Part shown: positions 13,360 to 27,896 of the stretch, piece after piece | Position numbering within the stretch: position 1 is the first letter of the stretch | Layout of the letters: each line of letters opens with the position of its first letter | NCBI GenBank assembly: GCA_963693285.1 | Contig: OY848918.1 | Span: 20,905,484-20,969,483 of the forward strand | From: Xestospongia muta | Lineage: Eukaryota > Porifera > Demospongiae > Haplosclerida > Petrosiidae | Direction: 5' to 3' | Length of the DNA: 64,000 nucleotides | Notes under the pieces: model-generated | Databases searched by the model: none | Seen by the model: the letters and a program-made list of their open reading frames with translations, nothing else | Told to the model about the DNA's origin: nothing | Position numbers and translations under genes: made by a program

Positions 13360-14450
13360 TTAAAGGGCACCTAACATAAAAAATTATTTTCGCTGAAAAC
13401 GTTGAAGCATTTGTAAGGCTTACAATTTACTTCCTGTAACGGGCGTGGCCTCCATGATGACGAGTTTTAGTCATTGGATGCTTGATATAGCTAACATGAT
13501 GAAAAGATGTACTGTGGCTAGATGCAGTAATAAAAACAAGGATGGTGTATCCTTATTCAAATTCCCTATAAGAAAGAAAATAAGAGAACAGTGGATTAAG
13601 CAAGTTAAGAGGACTAGAGCAGGCTGGACAAGTCCAAGTGACTATTCAATTATGTGCAGCTGTCATTTCACTGAGAAATGCTTTAAGACTTCCAAGTTTA
13701 CTAGCTAAGGAGATGGGGTATACTTTCAGAAGACAAAAACACCACACCTTGTAGCCTTCCACATACACTTGTACCGTTTTTATGCAGTACTTACAGTCAT
13801 CAAATAAAACAGAGGCAATAGCTGAGCATACTAGTTGGTTTACATGATTGTAATTGAAGTAATATTATCATTATGTTGATGAAAATTAATTATAAATCTG
13901 AGTATTTAAATCCAGTGTAATTATCAGATGAGAAGGTTTTCCTTATAACTGTTACTACACATGATGGTAGGATATTAATGTCCTTGCCCAATTATCTCCA
14001 ACACAAACTGGTTATACAGTTGACGATATGCAGTGTGTCTGTATTGTCTATAGAGAAATCATAAACATATGAAGGTTACAATTTATAACAATATAGCTGC
14101 ATTCTTTTCGAAAATGAATAGCAAGAAAGGCTCTCAACGAACTTTGTTCATCACATCTTATCGATAGTGACCAGACAACACTTGAAACTTTCATCCAAGA
14201 CTTCTTTGATGAATTGCAGGAAGAGGAGGAATCAGAACCTCCCAGTAAGATTGATAAAAATGAATACAAAAACTATGAATAATTTTATAGATAACGAGGA
14301 TGAATATGATTATGATTGTGAAACCATTCCCAGATTAGAGCTATTATAGGGGATGGCATCATTGAAAATGACTCTAAAGACCTCGTAATTAGTGATGATC
14401 ACGGCACTACCTCTGACTATGAAGGTAACAGAACTATCATGTAGTTAAAG
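13360..14450 (+). mobile_element. possible THAP-bearing TTAA transposon remnant
   Basis: The segment starts TTAAAGGG (13360), resembling the TTAAAGGGG ends of the fold-back elements at 27697 and 29887. It carries a THAP domain and then scattered acidic coding-like pieces (FFDELQEEEESEPPS near 14200, NDSKDLVISDDHG near 14370). THAP domains occur in P-element and Kolobok-type transposases, and Kolobok elements use TTAA sites. I could not find a matching right end, so the boundary is approximate and the assignment is an inference. Confidence 0.4.
13454..13708 (+). CDS. THAP-type C2CH zinc-finger domain protein (short, probably a fragment)
   Basis: From the ATG at 13454 (or the ones at 13496/13499, which place the zinc ligands at the usual distance from the start), the frame encodes CTVARCSNK, FKFPIRKK, QWIKQVKR and CSCHF, then stops at TAG 13708. 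C-x4-C, a central Trp and C-x-x-H are the THAP signature. THAP domains bind DNA at promoters or transposon ends. Only the domain is present here, about 70 residues; no intact downstream frame continues it. It is either a small stand-alone domain protein, the first exon of a longer gene, or what is left of a transposase. Confidence 0.6.
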   Translation: MMTSFSHWMLDIANMMKRCTVARCSNKNKDGVSLFKFPIRKKIREQWIKQVKRTRAGWTSPSDYSIMCSCHFTEKCFKTSKFTS

Positions 14451-17140
14451 TATTATTCATACCATTAGAGCATTTTTATGAAGGAGAGAACTTGTTAACT
14501 TAAAACGAGGAAGAGGTGATTGTTGAAGCTACAGAGAGGAAGAAGATAAGGTAGTGAACTTTTTAGGAACTGGATGTGAATATACCTTGTACTTTGGATA
14601 TTGCTATTTTAAAGCCACTTGCAAAGTAATATTTTAAATAAATTCCCTTCAAATAAAAGGAAGAGCTAATTCATATGACACAGAAACATTAAGAAAATGT
14701 CATAAGAAACATTTTCTCAACTATGCATAAAACACTTATGGTAGAAATAGTAGAAGTCAACATGTTCATACAAGTATGTGGGCATGGCTTCACAAGTGTT
14801 TAAAAATAGTAACAACTCAATAAATATTTCAAAAAAATGAAAATCAATAATTTGAGTGGGCGTTGCATGATCGTACATTGCTTTTAGTGGATGTTGATAT
14901 TACCTATATGTACATGTGTAATACTAACAAATCAAAGATCTAACCACTAGAATGCCTACAAGATTAAATTCACATGTACTATTTACCTTTGATCTTTTCA
15001 GGAGTGCCTTCATACTTTGAGCTGCTTCTTGATTGCTAGCTAATGTACTAGATTGTCTCATTTGATAAGCATCATAACGAGCATTGTAAGCTGGAGAAGG
15101 CCGAGACCCAAGTGGCTGGAATGAGAACAAGATGTTAGGTCAGTAAAAGTTGTACATAGTATGTACTTATTGTATAATACATAAAAAAGAGAATGTTCCT
15201 TGAATTAATGGATTAATGAGGTGCCCTGTATTATACATTTATCTTATGTTAACTTACCACTGGATTAAGCTGTTCAGGTATAAATGTCGGAGCACGATAA
15301 TCTTCCTGTAGTTATTAGTCATTAATTAATAGGGTCAAATAGGTAATTATCACTAAATTGCCTTACTATTTTTTGACGCTTTGACCGCTGTTTTTGTCGC
15401 TCTTTATCCTTCATCTCACGATCACGCCTGTTCCGAAATATCTCATCTTCAACCTTACCAAGCTCTGTAACAATTCATAAAAACATAATATACTACATCT
15501 AATGCAAGTACAAAATCTCTTATATAAAGTATTGTGAAACGTTCCATACAAAAAAAACCATGACAAAAGACAACTTAGACATCATATACATGTACAAGTA
15601 CATGATATTGATATGTACATATTTATCGTTGTACATAAGATGTCCTCATCAAATTGTACTTTAGTCAAAGCAGTCCTAATATCATCATTTACCTGCTAAT
15701 ATAACTTGAACATTTTTTACATCAACAAATCCATTATGAGTTAAATAACCCTATATTAAAAAGGCAGAGGAAGTATTCATTATAACACTAAAAGGACTAC
15801 CTTTGATGATGGTAAGAAATCTTTATACAAAGCAATGAGTCTATCAATAGCTCCTTCTCTGGAAAGAAATAATAATAAGAGAGGAAGTGTCTAGGAACAA
15901 GCACATAAAGGACCAATATAGTTAGTAAAAATCTTGCAGGCCATTGATATGCTTCATGCACTTATGAGCTCCTCTTTTTCACATAACAGATATTCTATGT
16001 GAGTCAACAATGGCTAGTAAAGTCGTTGAATCTTCTTAAAACTGTGCTCTATAGCAGTTCATAATACAAGGAGAACTAGCGAGTAAAAGATAGTCTATGC
16101 TTCTATTTGAAAGATCATCACTACAACCAGTGCTGTCACAACAGTCATCTTGCATTTTTCACTCTCTTAACACATGCTCATTTCTAAGCAAAATCTCCCT
16201 CATCCACATTCCTGCTGTGTGAGTTTAATATGCACTTGTCTGCAGACCCTCTCTAAGCAAAAGGTCAACAACACCATACTAGACTACAAGTATAAGTTCA
16301 ATAGTCAATATTTGAAATACAACATACCATCAGCTCCATATAGACAATGATGAGTGTTTGGGTCATGTCCTGGTGAACCACGCTGCTTACGAATATAGTC
16401 CATTATCTTGTGTTCTCCTTCACCAGGGACATTAGTGTCAGATAGTATGACCTATATCATATAGACAATTATTATATCAATAGATGAATGATAGGATGAT
16501 ATGGACGCATAAAGTACATGAACAAGTGAATGGATAAATAAAAGGGTTAAATGGATACATAGCTGTATAGAGAAGTAAATAAAAAGGTACAGATATTTAC
16601 TTCACTATATATTTATATATTTTATATATTAACTTATTTTTGGTACATTTATATTCTGTTCACATTGAGAACAAACTATAATTCAGTTTTATAACTCTTA
16701 TTGGGAATGAGCTAGAAAGAAATAGTATGATTCATTCAAAAGGTCTTGAAAGTCTACAAGTTTAGCAAAACTTTGAACACTAGCTATCTAGATAAGTTGT
16801 AAACAGTAATCATATATATAAACTGAATGTCATTCTTCTTATACCACTGACATCATACATAGTTTGCAATTATTAATGAATACTTGCTCAAATGCTCTCT
16901 AGCTTCTGCAAAAAACTTCAGAATTGTCAAAAATATCTTTAGTAGTAAAAATAAGAGACAGCTATAAAAAATATGAAAAGATTCAATATGACTCACAAAA
17001 ACTTTGCAATTATGATGCCATGCTCAAGTAAGGTTGATGACTAAGTCATATTAGAATACCACTAAACTACAGTCACTCTCAATGTGAACAGAATATACAT
17101 GTATTATATTAAAGATATATATAAAAATGCACTAAAGTGC

Positions 17141-17974
17141 TTAACCTCGTTGCGGTGCCCAGTGTAGACCTATACTGCATGTAACATGTACATTTAAGAT
17201 TGGACAAGGTGTGGTCAAATTATTGATGGGATGACGTGATGCACATTACAAACTGTTTTTGATGACTCAGCATTTCTCTTCAATCAAAGGGAAAAAAGCT
17301 TTGTCATTTACTGGGTACTTTGCACTCTGATTGACATGTCTGTGAAGTTGTAACTGAGTAAGTAATAGTATCATTCATTTGCCAAGAAAGATTAAGTGCT
17401 ACATTTGTGATGAATGTTTCTCTGAGCCATTACATGACTTTTTAAAATGTTTCAATATTTCATATACAAAATTTATTGTAACTAGAAAATGAAGCGTTCT
17501 TTGGAAACATCCTGTAGTACAAATATGAATCAATATATTATCTATTAGTAGGAATTTTTTCAGTGCTTTGAGACGTTTCCTGAATGTGTTACTTCGTTCC
17601 AAGTCCACAAAACACTTTATAGAACTTTTCTAATGATTGCTTCGATCTATCTTGCTGATCCATATTCCTCTAAGATTCTCTACAGCATACTAAAAAATCT
17701 CCACATTAAGTTTTTTTTACTTTTTAAGAAACAGCACCTGACCTCTGCAGCCTGAAAATTTTTTTGTGAGTTTTAAGCTTTTCTTTTCTTGACGATGTTC
17801 TTGATACTACTGTTGTAAAGTTCACACGTTTTTCTATTCGATGCTAAATGTTGGTAGCTGCTAATGCTTCGCTTGCCAAGTTATAGCAGTTCAAAAAACA
17901 GGCAATGCGGACACAGACACACACACTGACAGACTACAGTACCCTCGCTTTGCGCCCACGCACAGCGAGGTTAA
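17141..17974. mobile_element. TTAA-flanked non-autonomous element in XRN2 intron 6 (copy A only)
   Basis: TTAACCTCGTTGCG at the left and, reversed, TTAACCTCGCTGTGCG at the right form terminal inverted repeats inside a TTAA duplication. Copy B of the duplicated block (near 44410) lacks this whole segment and has one TTAA there. About 20 further bases left of the TTAA are also absent from B. TTAA sites are used by piggyBac and Kolobok-type elements. No transposase is visible inside. Confidence 0.75.
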
Positions 17975-18684
17975 AAATTACACATAAAAATTTAAGAATA
18001 TTAAAATTCTATTGAAGTAATTGTCAATACATGTACATAATATGCTTACCTTTATACCCTTCCATGCTGGGTTATTGTTCATTCTATCATGTATGTAATA
18101 TTGTAGACATATTGCAAGATTAGCCATGAATGGTGTACCCTGTAACAGAACAATATAGTACATGTCAAAGGTTGGGGATACACATATATATGTACTAAGT
18201 TTCTCTCTCTCTCTTCACTTACTGGAGTAATACAATTGCTATCAAAGTGAGCATTGTCTAGTTTTAATGGTGGCAGTTCACAACCACTCTCTCTAAGTTT
18301 ACTACGAATATGCTTAATCTCTTCCAACTTATCTCTATATTGAAAGATATAATAAACTTCTATTAAAATCAATTTTATGAAGATTTTGGTGCTACAACAT
18401 AAATACATGTTAATATATGCAGTAGCACAAAAGGTACATGTAATTGTACATAAAACGTTTTTAACAATGGATAAAAGAGAAAATTAATAATAATAATATG
18501 TTATTTTATAAGTTGTTTAGAATGTTCTATTAACTGTAAAGACACAATAATGTATATTAACAGTAGAAGTACATATACAACATACAATGTATTAACATAC
18601 TTAGCTTCTAGAGCAGATCTAAATCGACGTGATCTCTGTTGGTTCATTTTAGCTCGAGGAGCCTAAAAAGAGTAAAGTAGCGTG

Positions 18685-18723
18685 AAGGCCTCTCTCTCTC
18701 TCTCTCGTACACACACATACACA
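18685..18723. repeat. CT/CA microsatellite in XRN2 intron 3, copy A
   Basis: A short CT run followed by ACACACAT, immediately downstream (minus strand) of exon 3. The matching tract in copy B (45125-45172) is longer, so the repeat has changed length since duplication. Confidence 0.8.
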
Positions 18724-20089
18724 GATAGCCTTACCACTCCATCAATGGCCATGTAAAGGAGTTTACGAGGACGAACAATATTAAAGATTCTATCAATATA
18801 TTCAAATATAGCTTCCATCATCTCATCTTCGTTTTCTGGAGCAGGTCTGAAATTGAGCAAGAATATTAATGTCACATATCTACTGTCTTTAATGCAATAC
18901 TTTGTCAATCAAATATAAAGAATTTGTTACTACTGAAGAACAATAAGCCCAAAGCATGTTATAGCAACACTAGGATTTTTCACAAGTTCATACTCTTTAA
19001 GACTTGATCAATCATGCCCAAATGGCACCAACTCACAACATACAACAATATACGAGATCATAAAAACAAGCATTGGCATTTTGTTAGTTAGGACATGGTT
19101 AAAACATTTTTAGATCTGCTTAGCATGCTTTATACGTGAGACCAAAGAAAATATCTCTAAGACTTACACAATGATATATAATATATCAACAGTTACACAA
19201 ACCATACACATTATGAACATACATGAATATTGTACACATTTACAGGTCAAACCTGTTTATCTTACTTGTCTTCAGGATGACAAGATGGATGGATAATACC
19301 ATTCATATCAAGAAAGAGATTATCAAACTCCACTTCATTGGGATTAGGGAGTGTAGCATCAACCGGTATTTTTAACCCTTGAACAATTTTCATCTATAAA
19401 ATACGTATAAAAGTATTCATGGGAACTTAAAGTAAGCTGTACATGTAAATATAGTGCATATTACATATACAGGAGTCACGTGACTTGACTGATAGGTTAA
19501 ACAAAGTCTACGCCTTTGATCAATAGCATATAAACTACTATTGAATCACTCATCAAAAAGTAAAATACTGCTTATATTTTAGGTACACGTAGGCTTTTTT
19601 TATAAGTACTAATACGTTCCATACCTTCTCTTCCACACAGTGTACCACAATAGAAGGATATTTTCGAGAGAGCCATCGGAAAAAGGCTGGAACTCCCATC
19701 ACAAACTCGACAACCCCCCACGTGTTACAACAATGCCACGCCCAGTTATTAAGCCCAACCTTTTAATCATTATTGAAGTTCAAAGGTTAATTGCCATCAT
19801 TTTGCAGTCATAGGAACGAATTATCTAGCTAACCTACCTGATATATATAAGTAAGATACAAGCGAGTCACTGAGTGAACGAGTCACTATTCATTGAAATA
19901 CTCCTGTATTTATTTTTTTAATCAACAGTGATGCAACCAAAAGCTATTTATAAATTACAATTGACTAAAACCATTTAATCTTTACCAATTAACTCACATG
20001 GATATGTATTACAGGATTTATTATTAGTGTAGAATATTTCTTTAACAGAGATTGAGTTATTTACATAGAGAAAACTCAAATGCTCAACT

Positions 20090-21190
20090 CCTGTTTTATT
20101 CTAAGTATATCTGTATAGATGATATCTAAAAATGCAGAAATTCTGATATAACTAGATTCTTAACTGTTATATGTTGAAATGATCTGTTTTGGTCATTTTA
20201 ACATTACAGTCTTAAATGTTGTATAATGGTTATAAACACTCTCTCTCCCTCTCTCTCTCCCTCCCTCTCTCTCTCTTTGTCTCTCTTACTCTCTCTCTCT
20301 CTCTCTCTCTCTCTTGCAATTGTTTTAGACATTTATTTCATTTAATATATTTATCGTACAGACTTGCGAACACATCAATTTAAGAAATCTAGTAATTAAA
20401 TAAGGTTAATTTTATTTTTTTAATTATTAAAATAATGATCCTTTTTCAGATTTAATATTTTACCTTCATCTGTAAATTTGTTTTACTATTTTCAATAATG
20501 GACAAGGGATAGTATTTATGACATTCTCCTGTAAACTACCTATAACATTCATGATTGATGTAAGGGAGAACAGGTGTTCCAGTATCTAGTTTCACTGTCT
20601 GCACTGCATATATGAACATGTCCATTAGAGAACAGGTTTGTCTGCAACTTAGGAAATCTATCACCTTCTCTTGTTGACAGACTGATTTGCACCTATTCCC
20701 TGTTTAATTAAAGATAGAAATCTATCACCTTCTGATGGCCACCTGTAATCTCCAACAGTATATTGGTGGATATTCTCTAGCTGTTTGTCAGCTGTTTGCA
20801 ATTGTCAACACTAGAGAATTGACTAGCTGTTACGTTGTATATCTAGTTAAGTAATTGATATTGCTTAATTTTACCTTTTTGCACACATGATATCAACATG
20901 CAATGAAAGGGCAGCTGTTGTCTTGTTGAGTTAGGCAGCTTTAACTATCAATGAATGTATATAGTAGGGCAGGAGCTAGGGGAGCAGTTACATTGTCTAC
21001 AACTTTTGATTGCATTATAGGTATTCAGTAATGGTTGATATTTGTTTACTTTATTTTTTATGCAGATAGAAAAACATGTAGAAATATTAACATAACTAAA
21101 TTTCTCTGCTTGAGTAATATTCTTAGTTAACAAAATCTTTTAACATTCATTTAATTTGAGGAAAGGTAACTTAATAAAATGTCATAAGGT
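20090..21190. repeat. segmental duplication, block D2 copy 1 (partner 62845-64000)
   Basis: From CTCCTGTTTTATTCTAAG to the AATGTCAT near 21185 the sequence is repeated almost exactly at 62845-64000 in the same orientation, including a CT microsatellite (20239-20313 here, longer in the partner). No gene lies inside. It contains a unit (ATCACCTTCTGATGGCCA, CAGCTGTTTGCAATTGTCAA, TTGACTAGCTGTT) that recurs more loosely across the small-protein gene region. Confidence 0.9.
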
Positions 21191-21570
21191 GTTATAAGCT
21201 CATTATCTCACTACCTTTCTTTTATTTATTGATGAAGCAATAGAAGATATGTAATAAATAAAAAAATATCAAAATAACAAATGATAATTATTATAATATA
21301 GTAAACAGAGCAGATTATTATCAGAATTTACACTTAAAAAACCTTCATAAGTTTGATTTTCATTTCTTTTGAAAGATTATTAGCTTGTTCCATTAGATTA
21401 ACAAGAGCCCTTGAAATACCAACAGCAAAGTCAATCATCGTTTACCGAGAGTCCATCAACAAGTGAAGACTCGCTGATAAAATTGGTGGAAATGCAAAAA
21501 TTTAAGAGGGGTAGAAAGAGATTTCACACAGATGTCATAAAAAGGTGTTATAAGCTCATTATCTCACTAT

Positions 21571-21603
21571 CTCTCTCTCTCTCTCTTTTGCTCTCTCTTT
21601 ATG

Positions 21604-21686
<83 letters not shown>

Positions 21687-21701
21687 TTTTCTCTCTCTCT
21701 C
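21571..21701. repeat. CT microsatellite
   Basis: A long, nearly pure (CT)n run with a short ATCT interruption. Just upstream (21533-21570), GTGTTATAAGCTCATTATCTCACTA repeats the sequence at 21187-21213, so this is a local partial copy of the same flank. Confidence 0.95.
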
Positions 21702-21739
21702 TAGCAACTGTTTTAGACTTTTGTTTCATTTAAAGGTGA

Positions 21740-22240
21740 TCAGTTAGTTACACTGTACTTATACAGATTTGCATACACATCATTTTGAGAAGTCTAGTAA
21801 TTAAATAAATTTTATTTATTATTAAAAATATCAAAAAATGAGAGGTTTTAGTTTTAATTAATTACCTTATTCTGTAGGTTTGTTTAGTAGTTGTCAATAA
21901 TGAGAAAGGTAGAGTATTTATGACATTCTCCTGTTAACTACCTATAACATTCATGATTGATATAACAGAGAACAGCTGTTGTAATTACAAAAGATATTAC
22001 CTAGTTTCACTGTTTGCATTGTATATCAACATGCCATTAGAAGACAGCTTTGCCATTTGGGAAATCTATCACCTTCTCCTGGTGACTAGCTGATCTGCAG
22101 CTGTTCCCTTTTGAATTTAACATTGAAATCTATCACCTTCTAATGGCCACCTGTAATTACAAACAGTATATTAAAGGATACTGTCTAGCTGTTTGCAATT
22201 ATCAACACTAGAGAATTGGCTAGCTGTTGCCTTGAATATT
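21740..22240. repeat. dispersed repeat unit with CAGCTG boxes
   Basis: A diverged copy of the block at 20440-20850 (GACATTCTCCTGTTAACTACC, CTATCACCTTCTAATGGCCA, ACACTAGAGAATTGGCTAGCTGTTGCC). I see no coding sequence. Confidence 0.7.
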
Positions 22241-22689
22241 ATTACATGTTGATACATGAATTTTAAGCAGAAAAGCTAAGTCATCTGCTAATAAATAACT
22301 AAACCAGATGTTCTTGTATTATGACTATCAGGCATGTTATAAGGTTTAGAGATCTCAGCCTATATCTCTTTTCTGTACTTAGATCAGGTGTTGAACCAAA
22401 CTGTTATGACTCAGCATAATAGACCTCTAAATTAGGATTGACGTCTGTTTTACTGTTTTATTATATCGTCACATATTCTCTGCTGCATAACTCTCACAAT
22501 ATGCATCATCCAATGTTCTGGCTTAATTAGGTATTTTAATGTTAGTTTTATTCAAAACTTTTTTAACAAGTGCAGAATAAAAAATGAAGGTCTATAAAAT
22601 AAGAAAATTAAAAAAATTCAAAAATTTAGCCTCTATTTGTAATGTTTTGTATTCCTCTTATCACGTTTTAGTATCTCAGCTTACTATTA

Positions 22690-22898
22690 TTATTTCCTTG
22701 AATCAACTAATTTGAAAGTGCACTTAGCGCTTGTATTTTTAGCATAAGGTCCACTAACTATCTCAACTGCATAGGGACCTTCATTCAACTTTTTGAAATT
22801 AAAGGAAGGCATTTGTCTTTCTCCATACGTAAAATCAACCCGAATTACTTCATTTCAAATTGTCATTTTAAAAGTACCAGATGTTGAACCATGGTTTT
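22690..22898 (-). pseudogene. small EWW-family gene, last exon, dead copy
   Basis: The minus-strand frame gives STSGTFKMTI, a TGA stop (22855-22857), then VDFTYGERQMPSF, GPYAVEIVSG, CTFKLVDSRK and TAA. This aligns along its length with the last exon of the gene at 52309-52754. The in-frame stop, lack of a splice acceptor and absence of the EWW exon mark it as a pseudogene. Confidence 0.75.
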
Positions 22899-22959
22899 GT
22901 TGTCTTTGAATGATAAAGAATTTTAAATACTTTAGATTCAACTTACTACTCCGAAAGTA

Positions 22960-24720
<1,761 letters not shown>

Positions 24721-26430
24721 TGAAGAGCTTATCTTTCATTATGACAATGAGCCATTATATAAGTAGTTAATTTTCATAATTTTCATATAGAATTGTTTTT
24801 ATGCCACAACATAATAGACATGTATCTTATGAGTAATTCTGCAAGTCACTCTGCTGTCATGAAATTCCTTAACTGATGTCAATGTGATGGAGATAAATCT
24901 ATCAATCTCCATCAATACACTTTTTTTATTTTTTCATTACTTGCATTTGATATATTAATTTAGGGTTATTATTAATGATAACTTTATTTAAAACTTTTTT
25001 TTACAACTATATGATATAAAATAATGACCTATATATACAATAAGGGAACCAAAAAAGCTGTAAACCTTTAGTCTCTATTTGTACTGTTATTTATTACCTT
25101 TTTCAAATTTGCTATCACAGCTCTTTATTATTTCCTTGGATCATGTTTAAAGGATCATGTCAAACATATTGTCAAAAGATAAAGGTGTGATACATTATAT
25201 TTTAATGTTTGTAAGCTTTCTTTATTTTAAAATTTTGATGTAGCCAATTCTAAAAGAACAATTAATAATTACTTTTTCTTTTAGAATTGGCTACATCAAA
25301 GTTTAAAAAAGACTTTGCAACTATTCAAGTTACAAGCAAACATCCACTTTACATAGTTTATACATTATAAGATAGTCATAAAAAAAATTATGTTAATATT
25401 TACTTTGTTATATTAAGTCAGTTAGTGAACTGTCTTGTATTTAATTAAATTCTTGGAAATGTAATTATTTCATGATTGCATACACATGGATATATATTTT
25501 AAACATACCTCGTGACATTATTCTTTCTCTGATGTATGTTAATCCTGTGATGTTTCTAAATGATTAAGTGCTTATCAATATTTACTATTAAAATATCAAG
25601 GAGCTATTCGGAACCCTACCCAATTTAATCGCAAAACAGGGAATCTCTTCTAGTACCAGGATATAATTTTCCACAACATATATCTATCAAACTCTATTTC
25701 CAATGGCATAGTTTTCTCAGTATAAGTGATCCAGATGCATTGTAGGAGATGATGGAGGACATTGATATCAACTAGTGATGATAATTTTGAAGGTACTGGT
25801 TATGTGAATGATGGATGACAATTGTTTTTTAATAAAAATGAAAGTAGTACTACTTTTACTACACCTAACAGTTACTGTTACTGTGTCTGTTGTTTCTACC
25901 CTAAACTTCAACTACTGCTGCTATTGGTCCAACTTCTACTACTACGTCTCCATTTCAAGACAATCTGGACTAACGAGCAACAACTCTCGAGAAGATCCTG
26001 TTAATTATTTCAATCAACTATGGATAAACACAATAAGTAATGAAATATTACATCAAACAAACCTCTATAGTCAACATTATATTAACTCTCATGATGATCA
26101 TCTACAGCACCATCCTATACCTTGATTGCATGATTTTACTAAACATCAATTCATCCTAGGAGAGCTCTATAATTTTTTGATAACATTAGTAATCATAATA
26201 AGTGTAGTCAGTATACCATCTATTCAAATATATTGGTGCACAAATTGGCCACATATCAATGACTGCTCTCAAAAAGTAATGTCCATCTGAAGATAAGTTT
26301 TTTCTTTTTCTAATTTCTTCATCTATCAGACAATGATAACTATACTTACTATGTACAAGTTGAATATGATCGCTTATTATAAATTTAACCAATCACTGCT
26401 CACCTGATTAGTCAGTTCCAATATACACTC
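24721..26430. other. gene-poor region with a family 3'-end scrap and a hairpin
   Basis: Around 25060-25160 the sequence resembles the 3' untranslated part of the small EWW family (TTTAGTCTCTATTTGTACTG) and ends with codons for DPRK-stop on the minus strand, with no exon body. A hairpin lies at 25220-25312. The open frame near 25808 is low-complexity Thr/Leu/Tyr coding with no domain I can name; it could be the decayed N-terminus of the piggyBac remnant downstream. Confidence 0.5.
25220..25312. repeat. hairpin / miniature inverted repeat
   Basis: TTTTGATGTAGCCAATTCTA on the left is mirrored by TAGAATTGGCTACATCAAAG on the right, with arms of about 34 bases and a loop of about 21. It looks like a small fold-back element. 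No target duplication is obvious. Confidence 0.8.
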
Positions 26431-26439
26431 TGAACCAAA

Positions 26440-26880
26440 ACAGTAGTAAAAGAGGAGGGGATATCACTTCTAAGAGTTGTCTATCTTTTCTTAGTACCTC
26501 CACAAAAAGCCACACAAAAAGGGATGAAGGCTTGGATACTTACTGATGGCGAAAGTGGCTACATGTTGAACTGGGACATCTACACTGGAAAATCTGAGTA
26601 CTGAGATAGAGATTTACCACTGTCAACTCATGTTATTCTTTACCTGATAGCTGTCCCTCAAATTAAGAGGTATAACTACGCAAGTCCATACTTGTGTAGA
26701 TGGCTAAATGAAACTGGTTCTGGAATCTGTGGTACAGTCAAGCTAAGCAGAAAAAGAATACCTATTTAATCCACAAGAGAAAAAAAGGTGAAATCACAAC
26801 ATACTATGATGTATGCATACTTGGAGTTAAGTGCATGGATAAAAGAGTTATGGCTGCCCTTTCTACTATTGACTACTAAA
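26440..26880 (+). pseudogene. piggyBac-like transposase remnant
   Basis: The plus frame at 26521-26591 reads KAWILTDGESGYMLNWDIYTGK, a hallmark piggyBac stretch (compare VWVRADSDNGFVCEYQVYCG in the copy at 36.9 kb). It runs into a stop after SEY. Further pieces follow: RYNYASPYLCRWLNETG, and RVMAALSTID near 26850, the region after the second catalytic Asp. Stops and frame changes between the pieces show it is long dead. Confidence 0.7.
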
Positions 26881-27896
26881 CCTGGCTATCATCTCTCACA
26901 TATTGATTTCTTTCTACAGGTAGTTCAAGCTCTTATCAATAAGTACTCAACAATACACTTATAGTACCTACTGTACCACAACATATCCCAGGCTGACTAA
27001 GTGGTCAATTTTTTCTACTCCTCAGCTTAAAAAGGGACTGTAAAGTATGCAGCGGAAGACAATCTGGTAACAGAAAACAAACCAATATCAAATGTAACAT
27101 TATGTGACATTCATCTTTGTATACATCCTTGTTTTAAGAAGTATCATATGTTCAAAAACTATAAGAACATTCATCCTATATGTTAGTTGAACAAATTGTT
27201 TCACACACTTACAATTATTTATTTCTACATCATCATAAATGTTAATATAGTCAGGTATAAGGCATACACAGGACAATAAACATGTACACAATCAAATACG
27301 CTCATTTTAAGCAATACATACCTTTATACAAAGTCTTATCTGCTGTTTCATTTACATTTTACTTACCTGCCTTGTAATCAACTCAAATATCGTAGTCAAC
27401 TAAAGTTAAGTCAAACATGGCGAGTTAATTTTGACGCGTGCAATTCATTCAAGTCCAAACTCGTCTCTGAAAAGGGCAAGGAGAATATAGGGGAAATGAA
27501 GAGTATTTTTTAAAGAACATGTGAGTAAAAAACTTACCATTTGTACGAAGAGAATTGTAGGAAGGCTTGACCAACTTCAACCGTAACATTGCAATCCCCT
27601 CTGCCCATAGCGGTTCGTGGCTGACCATACAAACTATTTTTAGACTCTTACTATAAATAGAACAACTTATACTATAAATAGAAAATACAATAACAGTTAA
27701 AGGGGGGGGGACATGCCAAAATTCAAAAATATTTTTTTTGCATAAATGTTATCTTTGACATATGCAATTCACCCTAAAAATATTTAAAAATTTTCTAAAA
27801 ATTGTTATCACTGTTAAAAGCAAGCTTCTTTTCGAAGCTCTTTTAAGGATTCTTCTGAGATTACAATGTTCTTCCTAGTAGGGTGGGGCTCCCTTG

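Larger units (their letters stand above)
14987..19700 (-). pseudogene. XRN2: XRN2-type 5'-3' exoribonuclease, copy A (5' half, broken)
   Basis: Minus-strand exons in order: 19625-19700, 19266-19393, 18735-18846, 18601-18662, 18223-18334, 18050-18139, 16328-16451, 15801-15858, 15693-15750, 15367-15464, 15258-15305, 14987-15115. Recognisable family stretches are MGVPAFF, the DMNGIIHP loop, [42 protein letters not shown] and PLGSRPSP. Nuclear XRN2 degrades 5'-monophosphate RNA and promotes transcription termination. The copy is dead. Exon 1 has one extra base in an A-run (19680-19685), shifting frame after MGVPAFF. The exons for the second catalytic Asp (DLIML), the zinc knuckle and GNDFLPH are missing. 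The remaining junction 16328 to 15858 is out of phase (1 to 2). The gene also ends at the duplication breakpoint, without its 3' half. Confidence 0.85.
14600..20085. repeat. segmental duplication, copy A (partner 42045-46530, same orientation)
   Basis: Exons, introns and flanks of the XRN2 gene in this block are repeated nearly base for base at 42045-46530. The left breakpoint falls at ATTGCTATTTTAAAGCC in an XRN2 intron, and the right one just after CAAATGCTCAAC. The copies differ by three large indels: an 834-base insertion in A (17141-17974), loss of exons after exon 7 in A, and loss of a different set in B. Confidence 0.9.

Noticed and set aside
17399..17608. minus-strand open frame within the TTAA insert as a transposase
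   Set aside because: Seventy codons without any DDE or zinc motif; not enough to call a transposase.
27543..27640. possible first exon on the minus strand (MVSHEPLWAEGIAML, ending at a GTAAGT donor)
   Set aside because: A plausible donor and good codon composition, but no downstream exon or family match, so I cannot support a gene.
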